From positions 4,712,001-4,776,000 of the forward strand of contig NC_133116.1 of assembly GCF_022965805.1 (NCBI RefSeq): a stretch of 64,000 nucleotides of DNA, given 5' to 3'. Below, one piece after another: positions 1-12,700 of this stretch. The notes below the pieces were generated by a model that was given only the letters and a program-made list of their open reading frames with translations, was not told the DNA's origin and ran no database searches. This DNA comes from Primulina eburnea (taxonomy: Eukaryota > Streptophyta > Magnoliopsida > Lamiales > Gesneriaceae). A program made the position numbers and the translations under genes. How positions within the stretch are numbered: the stretch's first letter is position 1; each line of letters starts with the position of its first letter.

Positions 1-807
1 AATGATATAAAAGTGGGATTATGTTTGTTTTTAAAAATAAAAATCTATGTAAATGTTTTGAAATATCCGATCGTTCATGCTTCTTTGTATAAAAAAGAAT
101 TTCATGAAGCACTCTTATGATTAAAGCTTGATATGGAAAAGAGTTCTTGAAAAATATATGATCCTCATACGTTGGGTATAAAACTGTTATATGACCCCTA
201 CACGATGAGAATAAAACTATTATATGGCCCATACATGATGTGTATAAAATTGTTGACTCGCTACTCAGAGGATTAAAAATTAAGCACTGATCATTAAACA
301 ATATAAAATTAGATGAAAATATCAGTATTATATGTTTGTAATTTGTTGTGATATGTCTTGTCTTCATATTCCCGATATTCAAAAATTATGCACTAGTATA
401 TATTGTGCATCGACATCCTCGGTTTTCTTAGTGTTTTCTCAAACTCTCATCCCTTACTATTTCTCTCAGATAAGAACGAGAAAAAAATCAAGAACGACGA
501 GCAAGAAATATTTTGAAATTGACGATGGATGAAATTTCAAGATCTTTGGATATGATTTTGTTTCGATTTATTTATTTAAGACGATTCCACATATTTTGAT
601 TCGTATTTGGAATTTGAGTTGTAAAGAAATTTATTTATGGAGTAGAATTATTTGATTTATATTGTCATATGATATTTATTGTTTTCGAATTTTATTTATT
701 GAACAAAATTGATGTCGACGCGTTTCGGTCTCGAAGCGTGACTTCATTTCTCAAAAAAGCATGTGTATATATATATAAAAAATAAATTCAATGATTAGAC
801 AACTCAC

Positions 808-2053
808 CGAAGGTAGCACCCGTCGTTGCTGGAATATCAGTGACCAACCTGGATCGAAATGATATATTATGGAGATTAATGGGGTATACCAGTTGAATCA
901 TAAGAAAATTAATTCATCAAAAAAATATGTAAAGTTAATTGTTTTTTTTTTAAAATAAGTAAATTGTTAATTCTATATGCTCGTACGTATGTTTTTTTTT
1001 TATAAATATATATTTATTATTGTAATTAATGTGGATGCCCCACCCAAAAGAGACCAGTCACCAATTAAAAAGACTTTGTGTTGCCAAGGTACTTTTGTCT
1101 GTGGGCAGAGGATTTTGAAAGGCGCGTGCATGCAAGTCAAATCAGTCAAGTAAAAGGGGAATGGAATCCATCTTAAAATTCTAATTAATTATGAAATATA
1201 AAAAAACATATATATATTTCATTATATGTTAGATCTCCTACGTACGTTAGATGTTTTATTTTTATTTTTTTGAAATTATACAGCCCAAGATTAGATGCAT
1301 GCATGCACAGGCGGAGTCATGTGTTCCTATCGTTCGGATGACTTGTTTTTTTCAGATATTTTTTTTATATAAAATTTTGTCTTATTTTCTGGTAGTCCGG
1401 ATATTCTATATGTCAATATTAGCTCAACAATGGCTTAAAAATTTATGGTTAAGGTATAAATGAAAATCTGGCTCCGCCACTGTATGCATGCATATATATG
1501 TGTGAGTTCCCAAGATAGCATAGTGGCCAATAACCAGGATTGATTTCATCCTACATGTAGAGGTACTACACCATTATAGAATCAATTGCCCAAATTTATC
1601 CATACATACATGAGGTCCACTAATTTTTTTAAAATTACATATGTGTGAATCTTGTCCATCCAAACCATGTGGAGACAGTGCCCCCACATGTAGCATCGAA
1701 GCAACCAATAACCAGCTAATATTTGGTAAAAAAAATGTTTACAATTTTCCTGTTTGATCGGTCATGGAGTTTTTCAGCAGTAGATGAAACCCCAACTAGC
1801 TAGCAATTAATATTATATATATATATATATATAGACACACACATATATATATCTCACCAGTGTAAGTATTCCCTGAGATTTGGATCGCTAGGGCTTGGAG
1901 CATCAGGGTCCACCATCACCTGTTTGCATGCAAATACAACAACATATAGAAATATATTCATTCCCATGATCACATCAAATGAATGAGCTAGGGATAGGTC
2001 CTGAGATTTTTTTTCCCCGCAGATTTTCGTTCAAATTCTTCGATTTGCCGGTG

Positions 2054-2120
<67 letters not shown>

Positions 2121-2480
2121 CATAAGGATATCAATATAAAGCAAAACCATTGTCTGTGTATATGTGTGTGTGTGTGTGTAATAATTGGTTATAAAGAGAT
2201 ATATACATGAATATACAGAGACCTGCAAGAAAATAAGCTTTTCGAATATCATCATAATTCATAACATACATAAATCACGTACAAGAGTATAGAAGGTACG
2301 CATATCTTCCCCTCCGATCTCGACCCTCGGCTGGTTGAGCACTTGGGAGGGCCTGAACTCACTCCCATTGTTCACTTCTCTATTGCCATGAGTAACTCTA
2401 AGTCCTAGAGATCTTGTGAATGGATCCAACACGTCGCCTATGACTCTTCCTACGACCAGAGGATCTCTATCTCTAGGCAT
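808..2480 (-). CDS. FT: FLOWERING LOCUS T-like PEBP protein, exons 1-3 (partial)
   Basis: This is a phosphatidylethanolamine-binding family protein, the mobile florigen type that works with bZIP FD at the shoot apex. The exons are 2480-2283 (198 nt), 1919-1858 (62 nt) and 848-808 (41 nt). All have GT-AG borders, and the 62 and 41 nt middle exons match the conserved sizes in FT/TFL1 genes. Exon 1 encodes [20 protein letters not shown] and ends at FYTL. Exon 2 carries the ligand-pocket motif [10 protein letters not shown] and then LREYLHW. Exon 3 encodes [14 protein letters not shown]. The Tyr in REY (residue 84 here) corresponds to FT Tyr85, where TFL1-type repressors have His, so the gene is FT-like rather than TFL1-like. 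Exon 4, with the Gln140-equivalent and external loop, lies beyond position 1, so activator versus repressor status cannot be fully judged. Positions 1-807 are intron 3. Confidence 0.95.
2055..2117. repeat. (TA)n microsatellite in FT-like intron 1
   Basis: About 31 uninterrupted TA units lie in intron 1 between exon 2 (ends 1919) and exon 1 (ends 2283). A second short (TG)n tract follows near 2157-2180. Confidence 0.95.
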
Positions 2481-2544
2481 TATTTTTTTTTTAAGTGCTT
2501 ATGGATTTATTGATCTATAGTCTTGTATGCACTACATAAGGGCT

Positions 2545-2552
2545 ATTTATAG
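2545..2552 (-). promoter_or_regulatory. Probable TATA box of the FT-like gene
   Basis: On the minus strand this reads TATAAATA, about 65-75 bp upstream of the FT-like ATG at 2480. That spacing suits a core promoter with a short 5' leader. It is inferred from sequence and spacing only. Confidence 0.6.
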
Positions 2553-2972
2553 ATGGTAGAAGCACATATATGCTATCCACACAGTTTGCATTTACCGCAG
2601 ACCCGGAATGATATCAAAAAAGAAAGAATTTGCCACTTTTTTTAAAAAAAAAAACAATTTTCCTTTCCATTTTTGCTTTAAGGAATTTCGTGATTAAAAA
2701 AAAGGGGGCCTGAGGTTTTTATATTCTGAGTGAAATCAAAAGCGAAATAAAATTTGAGGACGTAGAGAAGTCCTGTCGCACGTCAGTGGTGTTTGAAATA
2801 AATTAAGAACTTAATAGAGAAGTTATTATATCAGCTACTTAGGAGTATACTTAAAAAGCTAGTGTTTAAAATTATTACAACAGATGATATCATTATCGTA
2901 AACTTTGGTTCATAGTTTTTATAGGGCATGGACTATATCGCTATGTTTTGGATGGTTGGACTCGACAAACCT

Positions 2973-2975
<3 letters not shown>

Positions 2976-3006
<31 letters not shown>
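2976..3006. repeat. (CA)n microsatellite
   Basis: About 15 CA units in the FT-like upstream region, roughly 500 bp from its start codon. Confidence 0.9.
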
Positions 3007-3008
<2 letters not shown>

Positions 3009-3009
3009 A

Positions 3010-4560
3010 CGAGAGCTGTTAGAGTAGGTATCCAGCAAGTCTAACTTGGGGTTTGGGCTTTTTGACTCTTATGTAAAAACAATATTTTATTTTAATAACG
3101 TACGATTTATGATTTTATCCAATTATTATATTTACTTTATATATATACTAATGCAAGTTGTATAGATAAAGTCCTTAAATATACAATAGGTACCATGAGA
3201 TATGTATCCCAAATTAAGATAATGAAATTCATTAAAAAACGTACTGTATATTCTAAAATGGTTCTTAATCGATTCAGCTGTCTAAAATAAAGATAAAGGT
3301 CACTTGAGTTTGATACTAGTATCTGTGATGTAAACTTCATCTTTAATTGGTAAGGGCATATAGATCTTTATTCGTACAAATAGGTGATCATTTGATGATA
3401 CACTGAACAACCCTCCCTCGAACTTTCTAAATGGCTTTCACGTCTTGAGTGGAATAGTCAACGGTTATGATTGTACATCATTAGTCTTTTGACTCGTGCG
3501 GAAGCTCTACGTACTAGCATGTAGTTTGATCCATTTACCGACTCCATTGAGTGTCATCGGATGGTGAGGTTATAAGGTGTAGTTTCGAAATACGTAAAAG
3601 TCGATGCATTGTAGTTGAGGATTCATTACCCACCTACCGTTGAAAATATCTCATGTGATCTGATGAGTTTATATTGCAAGAAATCTCTGACCAGAGTAAG
3701 ATATATGCATTTTCGAAAAAAAATTCCCCTGTTACACATATCATGTCACTATTATTACTCAAAGATATATCACATCGTTATCGAATTCATTTGCAACTCT
3801 CGATACACCGATGGTTGCAGATTCGATCGCTATATATGAGTTGAAAGAACCGTACTGTATGATAATCATAACTTAAGGTTTTTGCATATAGTATCAGTTA
3901 AACCTAGGGGATCATGTGGAGATCTTACTAGATTTTGTTATCATGATTGGATAGATGCAATCAGACTTGAGTTCTGACGTTCTTGATCAAGAGGTTGATG
4001 AAATTAAAAGAATGAGACTAATTAAAGTAAGTCCAAATGTGAACAAATATTATATTGAATCACATGAAGTTGTGAACACACAGCTAGTCGTATCCCTAAA
4101 CTGTTGAAGGTCACACAAGTATTGGATTATGTGTTCTCATTGAGATAGTCAAGTTCAAATAGTTGAATTTATCGACTATAGTTTAATGGAGATCAAATAG
4201 ATTGCTTATAAAGGAGTTTATAAGTTGATTTCATGTAAGGTAAGATGTAGAATTTAGTTTAACAGCTAATTAAGTCAGGAGAGTGAAAATGCATGTTTTA
4301 GTGAACGAGTTTACAAAACTGGCCACTGGCGTTCACTAATACAAGCCGCTGCAGCAACAAGGATTAGTGGAAGTTCTAAACTTCGAAATTTTTAATTTTC
4401 ATTATATGAAAAATATATTTATTATCGATACATTAGTGTTGTCTGGTCGTCATTCGAGGTTATAATGAGTTTACAATTATTTATTTAGTAAATTTAATAT
4501 CAATTAATTAAATAAAAATATTAGTAGTGGTGACTAATATAGTATTAAAGCCAAGGTTTC
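3010..4560. mobile_element. Decayed noncoding retroelement-like tract (tentative)
   Basis: This AT-rich stretch has no coding capacity. Its style matches the noncoding interior of large non-autonomous LTR derivatives common in eudicots, including phrases around GACTCCATTGAGTGTCATCG and CATGTGATCTGATGAGTTTA. No LTRs, primer-binding site or target duplication were found, so the class is a guess from recognition. Confidence 0.3.
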
Positions 4561-6780
4561 TCATTCAAATGATATCTCGTTGTTTATTTATTAAATCATG
4601 TTAAGTAGTTTATTTCTAACCGTGTTTGAAATTCAAAAAAATGAAGCACCTAAAAAAAATATTTTCGCTTGCCACGGAATTCTGCCCAGTGCAGGCAATA
4701 CACAGCTTACCCAGTATTTATTAAAAAAATCAAACATGCAAGGATGTGCACCCGAACTGTTCAAGCAGTGTAGGAGAGCACAGACAGGGTACCCGAGATT
4801 GTCTCGAGCAATCCTGCTCCACGAGGTCACTTTTGAGGTGCTCGGGGCAATTTTTCGATTTTTCTAAAATTTTGTGTTATATTGATATTTTATTAAAATT
4901 TAATCAAATTTACCTCTAAAAATATATTTTGATAAAATTATAAAATTTTCTTACAAAATAAATAATTAAAATTAGATTTTAGTTATCTATACTAAAAGGT
5001 TATTTACAAGAAAATTTTCAATTTTCATGGTACAAACAAGATTTATATCATCAATGCATCGACGTTGTCTAATCGTCGATCAGTGTTATAATGAATTCAT
5101 AATTATTTATTTATTAAATTTAGAATCTACTAATTTGATATTATTAGTATTGTATTTATATATATATTTAGAAAATGTTGATATATAAATATATATTTAG
5201 AAAATGTTGATAACATAATATAACAAATACACAACACAATATTTACAACAAAAATTCTCTACCTCACGAAGAAAAATTGGGCCATCAACGATATTTGGGG
5301 ATAAAAAAATTCGGCCACCATCCTTCCACCGTGGGGTTGACCCTGACACACCATCGCTGGATTTTTGAAATTTCGGTGATCCAATCTTGACACAAATTTC
5401 GTTTACATATCTAGTGCAATCTATACAAAAAATCCAGTTTCTGATCGTGAACCTAATTAAACGATTGGAGTAGGAAGGAGACCAATTCATAGAGATTTAA
5501 AATAAGGGTTATATCCGCTTAAAACCCTGAATAGTTAGAAGTTAGAACATGCTTTATATACGCAAAGTAAATTAGATCTAAACAACCATGAATGACTTAA
5601 GTCATACGACACCCAAAATTTATATTTTGAACGTTTTAAAAAAAAATTTAAAACTTTCAATCCATTTTGGGTACGAGAAAATAGTACGACACAATCCTAG
5701 AATAGTATTTGTTCATCCAATGTAAGTCACAACAAATTAACGAAAAATAAAGGATATATGGTCGTGGTACTCATGATATATCACATTTATCTGTAGCACA
5801 GCAGTTCGTAAAATTTAAATTTTTTGAATATTTTGACCGATGAATCTAAGGTTTTATATCTCAAATAAAATATCATGGTATATTAGAAACATCTAGGGGA
5901 ATTTTTTTTATATAATTTTTTCTAGGTCTTTGTTGAAGACATTAACTGGAGATCGATCAACGGAGAAAATTAATTAAATATTGAAGGGAAATTGATTATT
6001 TTAATCTATTTCAAAGTCATAATTTTAAAAATGATCTTCTTTATTACATAATTTGCATTATGTCTTAATAATTTAAAAATCTTAAATTACTCTTTTTCTA
6101 TTACTACACATGTTCTATTTTCATGATTTATTTATTTAATTATCTATACTTTCATTTTAAGAGTTGATTTAACATTTGTTTTGTTTTATTTAATTTATAA
6201 TATATTAATTTTTTAATACTACTTACTTATATCAATAAACATATTTTAATAAAATTGTGAATTGTTAGTTTGAATTAGTCCATACGAAACCACCAAGATT
6301 ATAATATTTACTTACGATTGTTGCTCATGCAAACTAATATAAACAAAATCATCAATAATTATGGTTATGAAACGTAATAATTACATCAATGTGAGTCTAC
6401 ACAATATAAACAAAAAATCCGATAGCCTCAATTAAGTCTCTACCTTATTTCATACTAATAGTTTATGAGTATGCACAACAAACCTTCAAAAGAGAATAAG
6501 TTTGCCATAACTTATATACTTACCCACACAATAATATCAATATAAAATCAATTTTTTTTGCATAAAAATTAAGTGAAAAAAAATTCATATTTGTTCAAAT
6601 AAATATGATTGATGTGTTTCACGGTCGCCTCTATACGTACGGAATTGATGAGATAATAAAATAAAGAGTTTGAGACGAAGAAATTGATGGTGAATAGGAA
6701 TTAAAAGATAGAGGATATCTTTGTAATTTGATATGATAAAAAAATATTTTGGTAAATTAATTTAACTGAAGGCTAGCTAG

Positions 6781-6955
6781 CTTGTGAGACGGTCTCACGA
6801 ATTTTTATCTGTGAGACGAGTCAACGGCCTATCGATATTCATAATAAAAAGTAATATTTTTAGCATAAAAGGTAATGTTTTTTCATGAATGACCCAAATA
6901 AGAGATCTGTCTCATACAATACGATATGTGAGACCATCTCACACAAATTTTTGCC
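6781..6955 (-). mobile_element. GTGAGACGGTCTCAC MITE copy A
   Basis: This member of the dispersed ~180 bp family described in the findings is in reverse orientation. It starts near TTGTGAGACGGTCTCAC and ends ...ACACAAATTTTTGCC. The left terminus is altered and no clean target duplication was found. Confidence 0.7.
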
Positions 6956-7449
6956 TATTTTAATTTACAGTTCCGATCCTCTGTTGCATATGATATCTCT
7001 CTGGATACGTATTCTGTATTCCTTGAGGATTCGTTGTAAAAGCTGAAATGGCACGACAGCCCAATACTTGTTGTTGGGTTTTTTTTTTGTTCTTTTTAAA
7101 AATAAAATTTGTGGGTCAAGCAATTAGTCAAGTCTGCAGACTCGATATATGTTAAAATTATGAATTAATTTCATTTTATATTGATTTCTAGATTTAGTTT
7201 CTAGTAAAATATTCGGTTTTGTCGTCCCGATATTGTTGAAATGCAACCAAAGTTCCACTTTGAAAATATGTAGAGAATACTATCTCGATCGAGATGAGAC
7301 ATTTTTAGTAAAGTTCAAAAGCAAATCCATAAAAATTTAAATCTAAAATAGACAATATCATATCAGTGTGGAGATATATGGATTTTATTGCAAAACACGT
7401 ACGTTTATAAGTCATGTTAGCTGTACATTTAGATTGAGATATACAAATA

Positions 7450-7947
7450 AGGATGTAATCGAGTCGAGCCGAACTCTTGAATGTTTGAGCTTGGTTCGTT
7501 TATAATCGAGCCGAGCTCGAACTTTATTTAACGAATATATACATGGCTCACGAACTTATTCAAGCTTTTATCGAGCCTAAACAAGCTTAATAAATATGAA
7601 TTATACATTTAAATTTTCATTAAATTAATTAAAAAATAAATTATATATTTAAAAAAATATATATTATTCTTATTAAAATTTGTAAATTTATTATAATAAA
7701 TAAAATTTTTCTATATATTTCATAAATAATATGCAAAATCAATAAATCAAATATCAAAACTATCATTTTTCATCTAAAAAATTACTCATGAACTTACCAA
7801 CGAACATGTTCACGCTAACGAGCTGAATAGTGTAAAGCTTGAGTTTGGCTTGTTTATCTTAACGAGCCTCATTAAACGAGCTCAAACGAGCTTTTATCGA
7901 ATCGAGCTTCGAATAGCTCACAAACGGTTTGGTTCGTTTACATCCCA
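7450..7947. mobile_element. ~500 bp non-autonomous TIR element with 11 bp target duplication
   Basis: The left end begins (A)GGATGTAATCGAGTCGAG and the right end closes with TTTGGTTCGTTTACATCC(CA). These are imperfect terminal inverted repeats. The flanks carry an identical 11 bp duplication, ATATACAAATA, at 7439-7449 and 7948-7958. The outer parts are rich in GAGC(T)CGAAC-type palindromic words and the interior is AT-rich and noncoding. An 8-11 bp duplication would fit a Mutator-like origin, but the superfamily is not proven. Confidence 0.75.
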
Positions 7948-8889
7948 ATATACAAATACATTTTTTTTAAAGATCGACGAGTCTGAAAAAAGATTTGCGA
8001 TTCGTTATTTATACCAAAAGCTAAAAGTTAAATTTTAAAGCTTTTTATTATTCTGGTGTCCATAGAATTCGTCATTCTCGCGTCATAATTTAGTAATATA
8101 AATATCTCGCATGTCTTCAAACCCAAATTAAAACAAAAATTATAACAAAAAAATGTAAATTGTGATTCTAGGCCGTACTTTATTATATAAACCTTAGGTT
8201 CGAACCCAACTTAATAATATAAAATATATAATAATATTTTAAAAGATATTGTCATTTTCAGAACCTTCCCAAAATAGAAAGCATTCTCTCGAATAAATAT
8301 AAAAATCGAAAAAGAGAGGATGATAAAAAGATTCTTTTCTTATGGATAAAAAAATATGGCCACGGAATTGGATATTTGAGAATTTGGCGCACAGAAACTT
8401 CAGAGGTGTACTTTTAAAGATATCGACAAAGCCGAGGCCCGAGGGTAAAGGTGTTCATAGATCGGTTTGATATTCGATTTTGAAAATATATAAACTGATA
8501 TTCGAACTATTTTTTTTTATTTTAGTTCAATTTTATAAAAAAAGATTCGATTTATTCAGTTTTGATAAATATTTTAATTAGTAAATAAAATATAATATAA
8601 CAACCAACTAAAAAATTTGGTTTAATGAAATAAGTAAATAACAATTAACTAAAAATTAACAAAAATATTCTTTGTCCATTAAATATCATCTCAAAAAACA
8701 TATAATTTAAATAAAAAAATTTATTAATTAAATTAAATTTTGATTTTTCGATCGGTTCAATTTTGACAAATAAAATATTTTGGATTTACGTTTTATCAAA
8801 AATTTAAACGCCCCTAACCAAAAAATATATCTTTTTAAGTCTGGGCACAATTTTAAATCCATTTGGAACATAAGAGTGATTAAAGTTAA

Positions 8890-9071
8890 GGCAAAAACTT
8901 GTGTGAGACGGTCTCACGGGTCATATTTGTGAGACGGATCTTTTATTTGGGTCATCCATGAAAAAGTATTACTTTTTATGCTAAGAGTATTACTTTTTAT
9001 TGTGAATATGGGTAGGGTTGACCCGTCTCACGGATTAAGATCCGTGAGACGGTCTCACATGAGACTAACTC
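8890..9071 (+). mobile_element. GTGAGACGGTCTCAC MITE copy B with 9 bp TSD
   Basis: The element begins GGCAAAAACTTGTGTGAGAC and ends ...CTCACATGAGACTAACTC. A perfect 9 bp target duplication TAAAGTTAA lies at 8881-8889 and 9072-9080. The 182 bp interior is noncoding and AT-rich and includes the family phrase AGTATTACTTTTTATTGTGA. Confidence 0.88.
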
Positions 9072-9737
9072 TAAAGTTAATACACCATTTGATACGAAAG
9101 ATAAAAAAAAATAATTGATTTTGTTTTTCCAACTCGTAGTCGACGAGATAAAATAAAAGTATAAAATCCATAGGTGAAAAAAGTCTGCTGAGGTGCAGGA
9201 TTCAGTTCCGTTCCACAAAAATGTTCTCATGGGTTGCTCATGTTCTTTTTTCATGCTGTGTAAGATGTTTTTACAGAATTAGTAAGATTTGCATATCTTC
9301 AGCTTTGTTTTTTTATTATAATAAAAACATATATTGTTTTTAATGCAGACTTGGGAACTAAATTTGAATTCAGATAGAGAGCTGTGATTACAACCTGTTA
9401 AATTCCACTGTTTACAGGATTGAGCAACTCGTTGGAATCTTGGATCATGAAAACAAAAAAGATTAGCTCATATTGCCAAATAGGCTAAATACATACAGAT
9501 AAGATACGTATTATACAACTACCACTGTGAATAATAATATTATAGCAGGAAACAATCCACAAAGTTAAAACAGATGCAAGAAATAAACTACCTGATTTTT
9601 CAACTATGGACCTCATAAGCGTTACAAGGAAAACAGATGGACCTAATCTCCCGGAAGAATAAACACAAATCGACACCACCGATCTGCATTACGTGTTTCT
9701 TTGTGTTGTTGAAGGTTTCCTATATCAGTTTCAATGT

Positions 9738-12700
9738 TTAAAAGTCGGATTTCATCAGCCTTGTACAAGGTCTTATGGTAATGTCATCAACATCATTATG
9801 CTGCTCCACATGAATATAGTCTCTTGTTTTCAAAACCTAGAACATTTTCACATCAAAGCACAAAGATCAGCAACAGTTGATCAAAGTCGAGGATACCAAA
9901 CCAATTTTATAACTAGGCTTAAGTTCCAGAAGATAATTTTGGCAAAGCTAAAACATAGATCACGCAGAGTCAGCAAATCGAAGAAAGAGATACAAACGGG
10001 TAATGACTATGAGCATGTTTCTCACGATGTGACAATTCCACATCAAGCAGAACAGTCACTCTGTTAACAATCTGATCTCGAACATAAAAATTGGCCGTAA
10101 TTATTTTGCTAGAGGCCAACCACAATTAGTCCAACAATTGAGCAGTTTGTATCCGAGTGAAAAAATTCACCGAGTACCAACTCTCCATTATGCTCTCAAA
10201 TTTCAGCGACCTTAGCCTTGGTCAGCTAACATCGATTTTGTTTGTACCCTCACATTAGAGTCATTGACAATCCTTTCAGGAGCGAACAATAAATAAACCA
10301 AACAAATTATTAATTGAATTTATCAAAGATCAACGATAAAAATTTAAAGCAAGCAAGATTTTTCTTCAAAGACAAGTCGAAACTTACCAATGTTTCAAAA
10401 AATAATCTCGAAGCTTCTTTACGTGATTTACCAATCAATAGACTGTCCATGGAAAGAGATTTCCTTCCAAACTCTGCTTCCTTGACAAACATCATTTGGA
10501 GATACTTGGAAACAGCCCTATATAACATAACGAAATCACGAACTTACGAAGGTTCTAAGAAAAATAGCATTTGTATGCAAAGAACATCATCCATACAATT
10601 TATAAGTTTTTTTAAAAAAATTACACAAACATATGGACTCCATTGTCATCACTCAACACAAATCAAGATCATCAAATTCCTAGTTCTCAACAGGTCTTTG
10701 TAATTAATAATTTCATTTAGCAATTCCTGCAAAAGAGATGAATGATTAAGATTCCACTGAGCAAGACATACCAAATCACCACATTGCTACAACTTTTTGA
10801 GCACGTAATGTCCAAAGAAAGATTTTAATGACCATTATAAGCCACATATTTCAGTTTCCTAGAATGTGTGAACCAAGTTGTTCAACTCAGCAAGCACTCA
10901 CATCTAGTATTAGTTAATAAATCGATATTTGCTTTCATTCATTTCATAACATCCACCCACAGATGGCAGCAAATCAGAGACAGAGGTAAAGAAATGTCTT
11001 ATTGTCAACATATGGATAGTCATCAACAAGAGCATATACCTTGTACGTGAAGACCATCCACTGTTGTCAGTGACTCGTTTCTCTTCACCATCAGGAATAT
11101 AATCATCAGCTAAATCGTCTAGCTCATCATCATCAACATTCAGAAACTCTGAAACCTCGAAATAGAGCGAGTTAAACCGTGGTAATTCGTGAAGACACAA
11201 GCCTAAATTCCAAAGACTGGAGACATGATCATGGAATGAACTTAAACATTAATGTGCCACAACTACAAGGAGTCAAGGACAATCACAACTTGGCACTGCC
11301 ACAGCCAAACCTGAATCAGGTATGCGCTAGCAACACAGTCAATCGTGGTGGTGTAACTGCATTATAACCAACCAAACAGCAAACATCTTTTACCCTATTT
11401 GGCAACTGTGCTTACTAATGTTTCAGATGTTCACTAATGGTAATGCCCTTTATGTACAAAGTTCTCATTTATTTTATTTTATTTTTTAGGCACCATTAGC
11501 CATGTATTAGTAGTTCCAACTCTAATCAACATATTGACAAGAAAGAAAATGAATCACATTACTGAGATAGAATCACACCTGTGTCATTTCCAGGAGCCAA
11601 ATAAAATTCCTGCACGAAATTGAACAAAATTAACCAAAATTACCAATGTCACAAAGTTAAGGGAAGCTTTAGCTCAAACTGAAAACTTCAATTCATAAAT
11701 ATATAGACAAAAGTAACAGTAGAATGATTTCTTAACGTCAGAGTTACATTAATATTTGGCAACAAGGCTATGTAGCATGAATACGGTATCGTTCGTCGAT
11801 ACGATACGGATATGACGATATGATAAATTTTGAAAATATAAGACATGATACGGCTAGGATACGACGATTTTTGAAATATATATAAATATTACACACACAC
11901 ACACCCCCACACTAATGTGCAACTTCATATGAGTGATTTAAGAAGAAAAGGCAAAAAAAAAAGTTTAAATTTTTTTTGGTCGAAACATATGTCCATCGTA
12001 TCCATGACGTATCCTTGACGCGGATTTTGACGTATCTGACTAGTCAAACCTACAAAAAGTCAACGACACATATTTTGACGTATACGAAACGCGTGGCAAA
12101 GAAGGAGAAACTTACATCTCGATCATGAAGGCCGAACCCAGGACTGATTTCATTAATAAAAACATTCTCCTCTTCTTTTTCATCTCCATCAATTACTTGT
12201 CCATTTTCTAAATCCATTATTGTGGGGTTCAACCCAACAGTAGGTGTATCAGCCTTCTGCTCCAGTAAAACATCAGGTTCATCGTCATTCAAGGAAGAGT
12301 TTTTCTCACAGTTCTCATTTGACCCTGCCTGAAGCATATCAGCTGTATCACTATTCCAATCAGTATGCTCAATTGACTCAGGCTCAGCAATAATATCAGA
12401 GGCAGCCGCATTAAAAATATTATCACTTGTTTCCACACCAGTTACGTCCATAACAAGCTCCTGTTGTGAAATATTGGTCTCCACAACATGAATTACCTCA
12501 ATCTGGTCCTGACTGACATCGCCTTCCTCCAGAATGCTATCTCTTAGCAGAATATTCTCACAGGGAATAGCTATCTCATTATCGCTGACCAAACTCGGTT
12601 CACAGTTTGCCCCCATTCCACTATGTTCGGCCACATTAGGCCTACTGAACTTATTGTCACTTTCTATAAACGGACTCAAAACATTCTCAGCATTTCGAGA

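Larger units (their letters stand above)
2481..9737. other. Intergenic region upstream of FT-like gene and downstream of SYN4
   Basis: I see no supportable gene here. Open frames are short and lack family similarity. The region holds the FT-like promoter, microsatellites, a decayed retroelement-like tract at about 3.0-5.1 kb, one ~500 bp TIR element (7450-7947) and two copies of the 9-bp-TSD MITE (about 6781-6955 and 8890-9071). About 660 bp at the right end (9.1-9.74 kb) probably includes the SYN4 3' UTR. Distal FT enhancers would be expected in such a region, but I cannot identify one by eye. Confidence 0.6.

Noticed and set aside
2031..2255. Open frame on minus strand near the FT-like gene
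   Set aside because: It is made largely of the (TA)n microsatellite read as Ile-Tyr repeats and lies in intron 1.
4598..4867. 89-codon frame on plus strand
   Set aside because: No family similarity, an overlapping frame on the other strand, and decayed repeat surroundings.
8185..8205. GGTTCGAACCC word resembling a tRNA T-arm
   Set aside because: No acceptor stem, D-arm or anticodon arm could be built around it.
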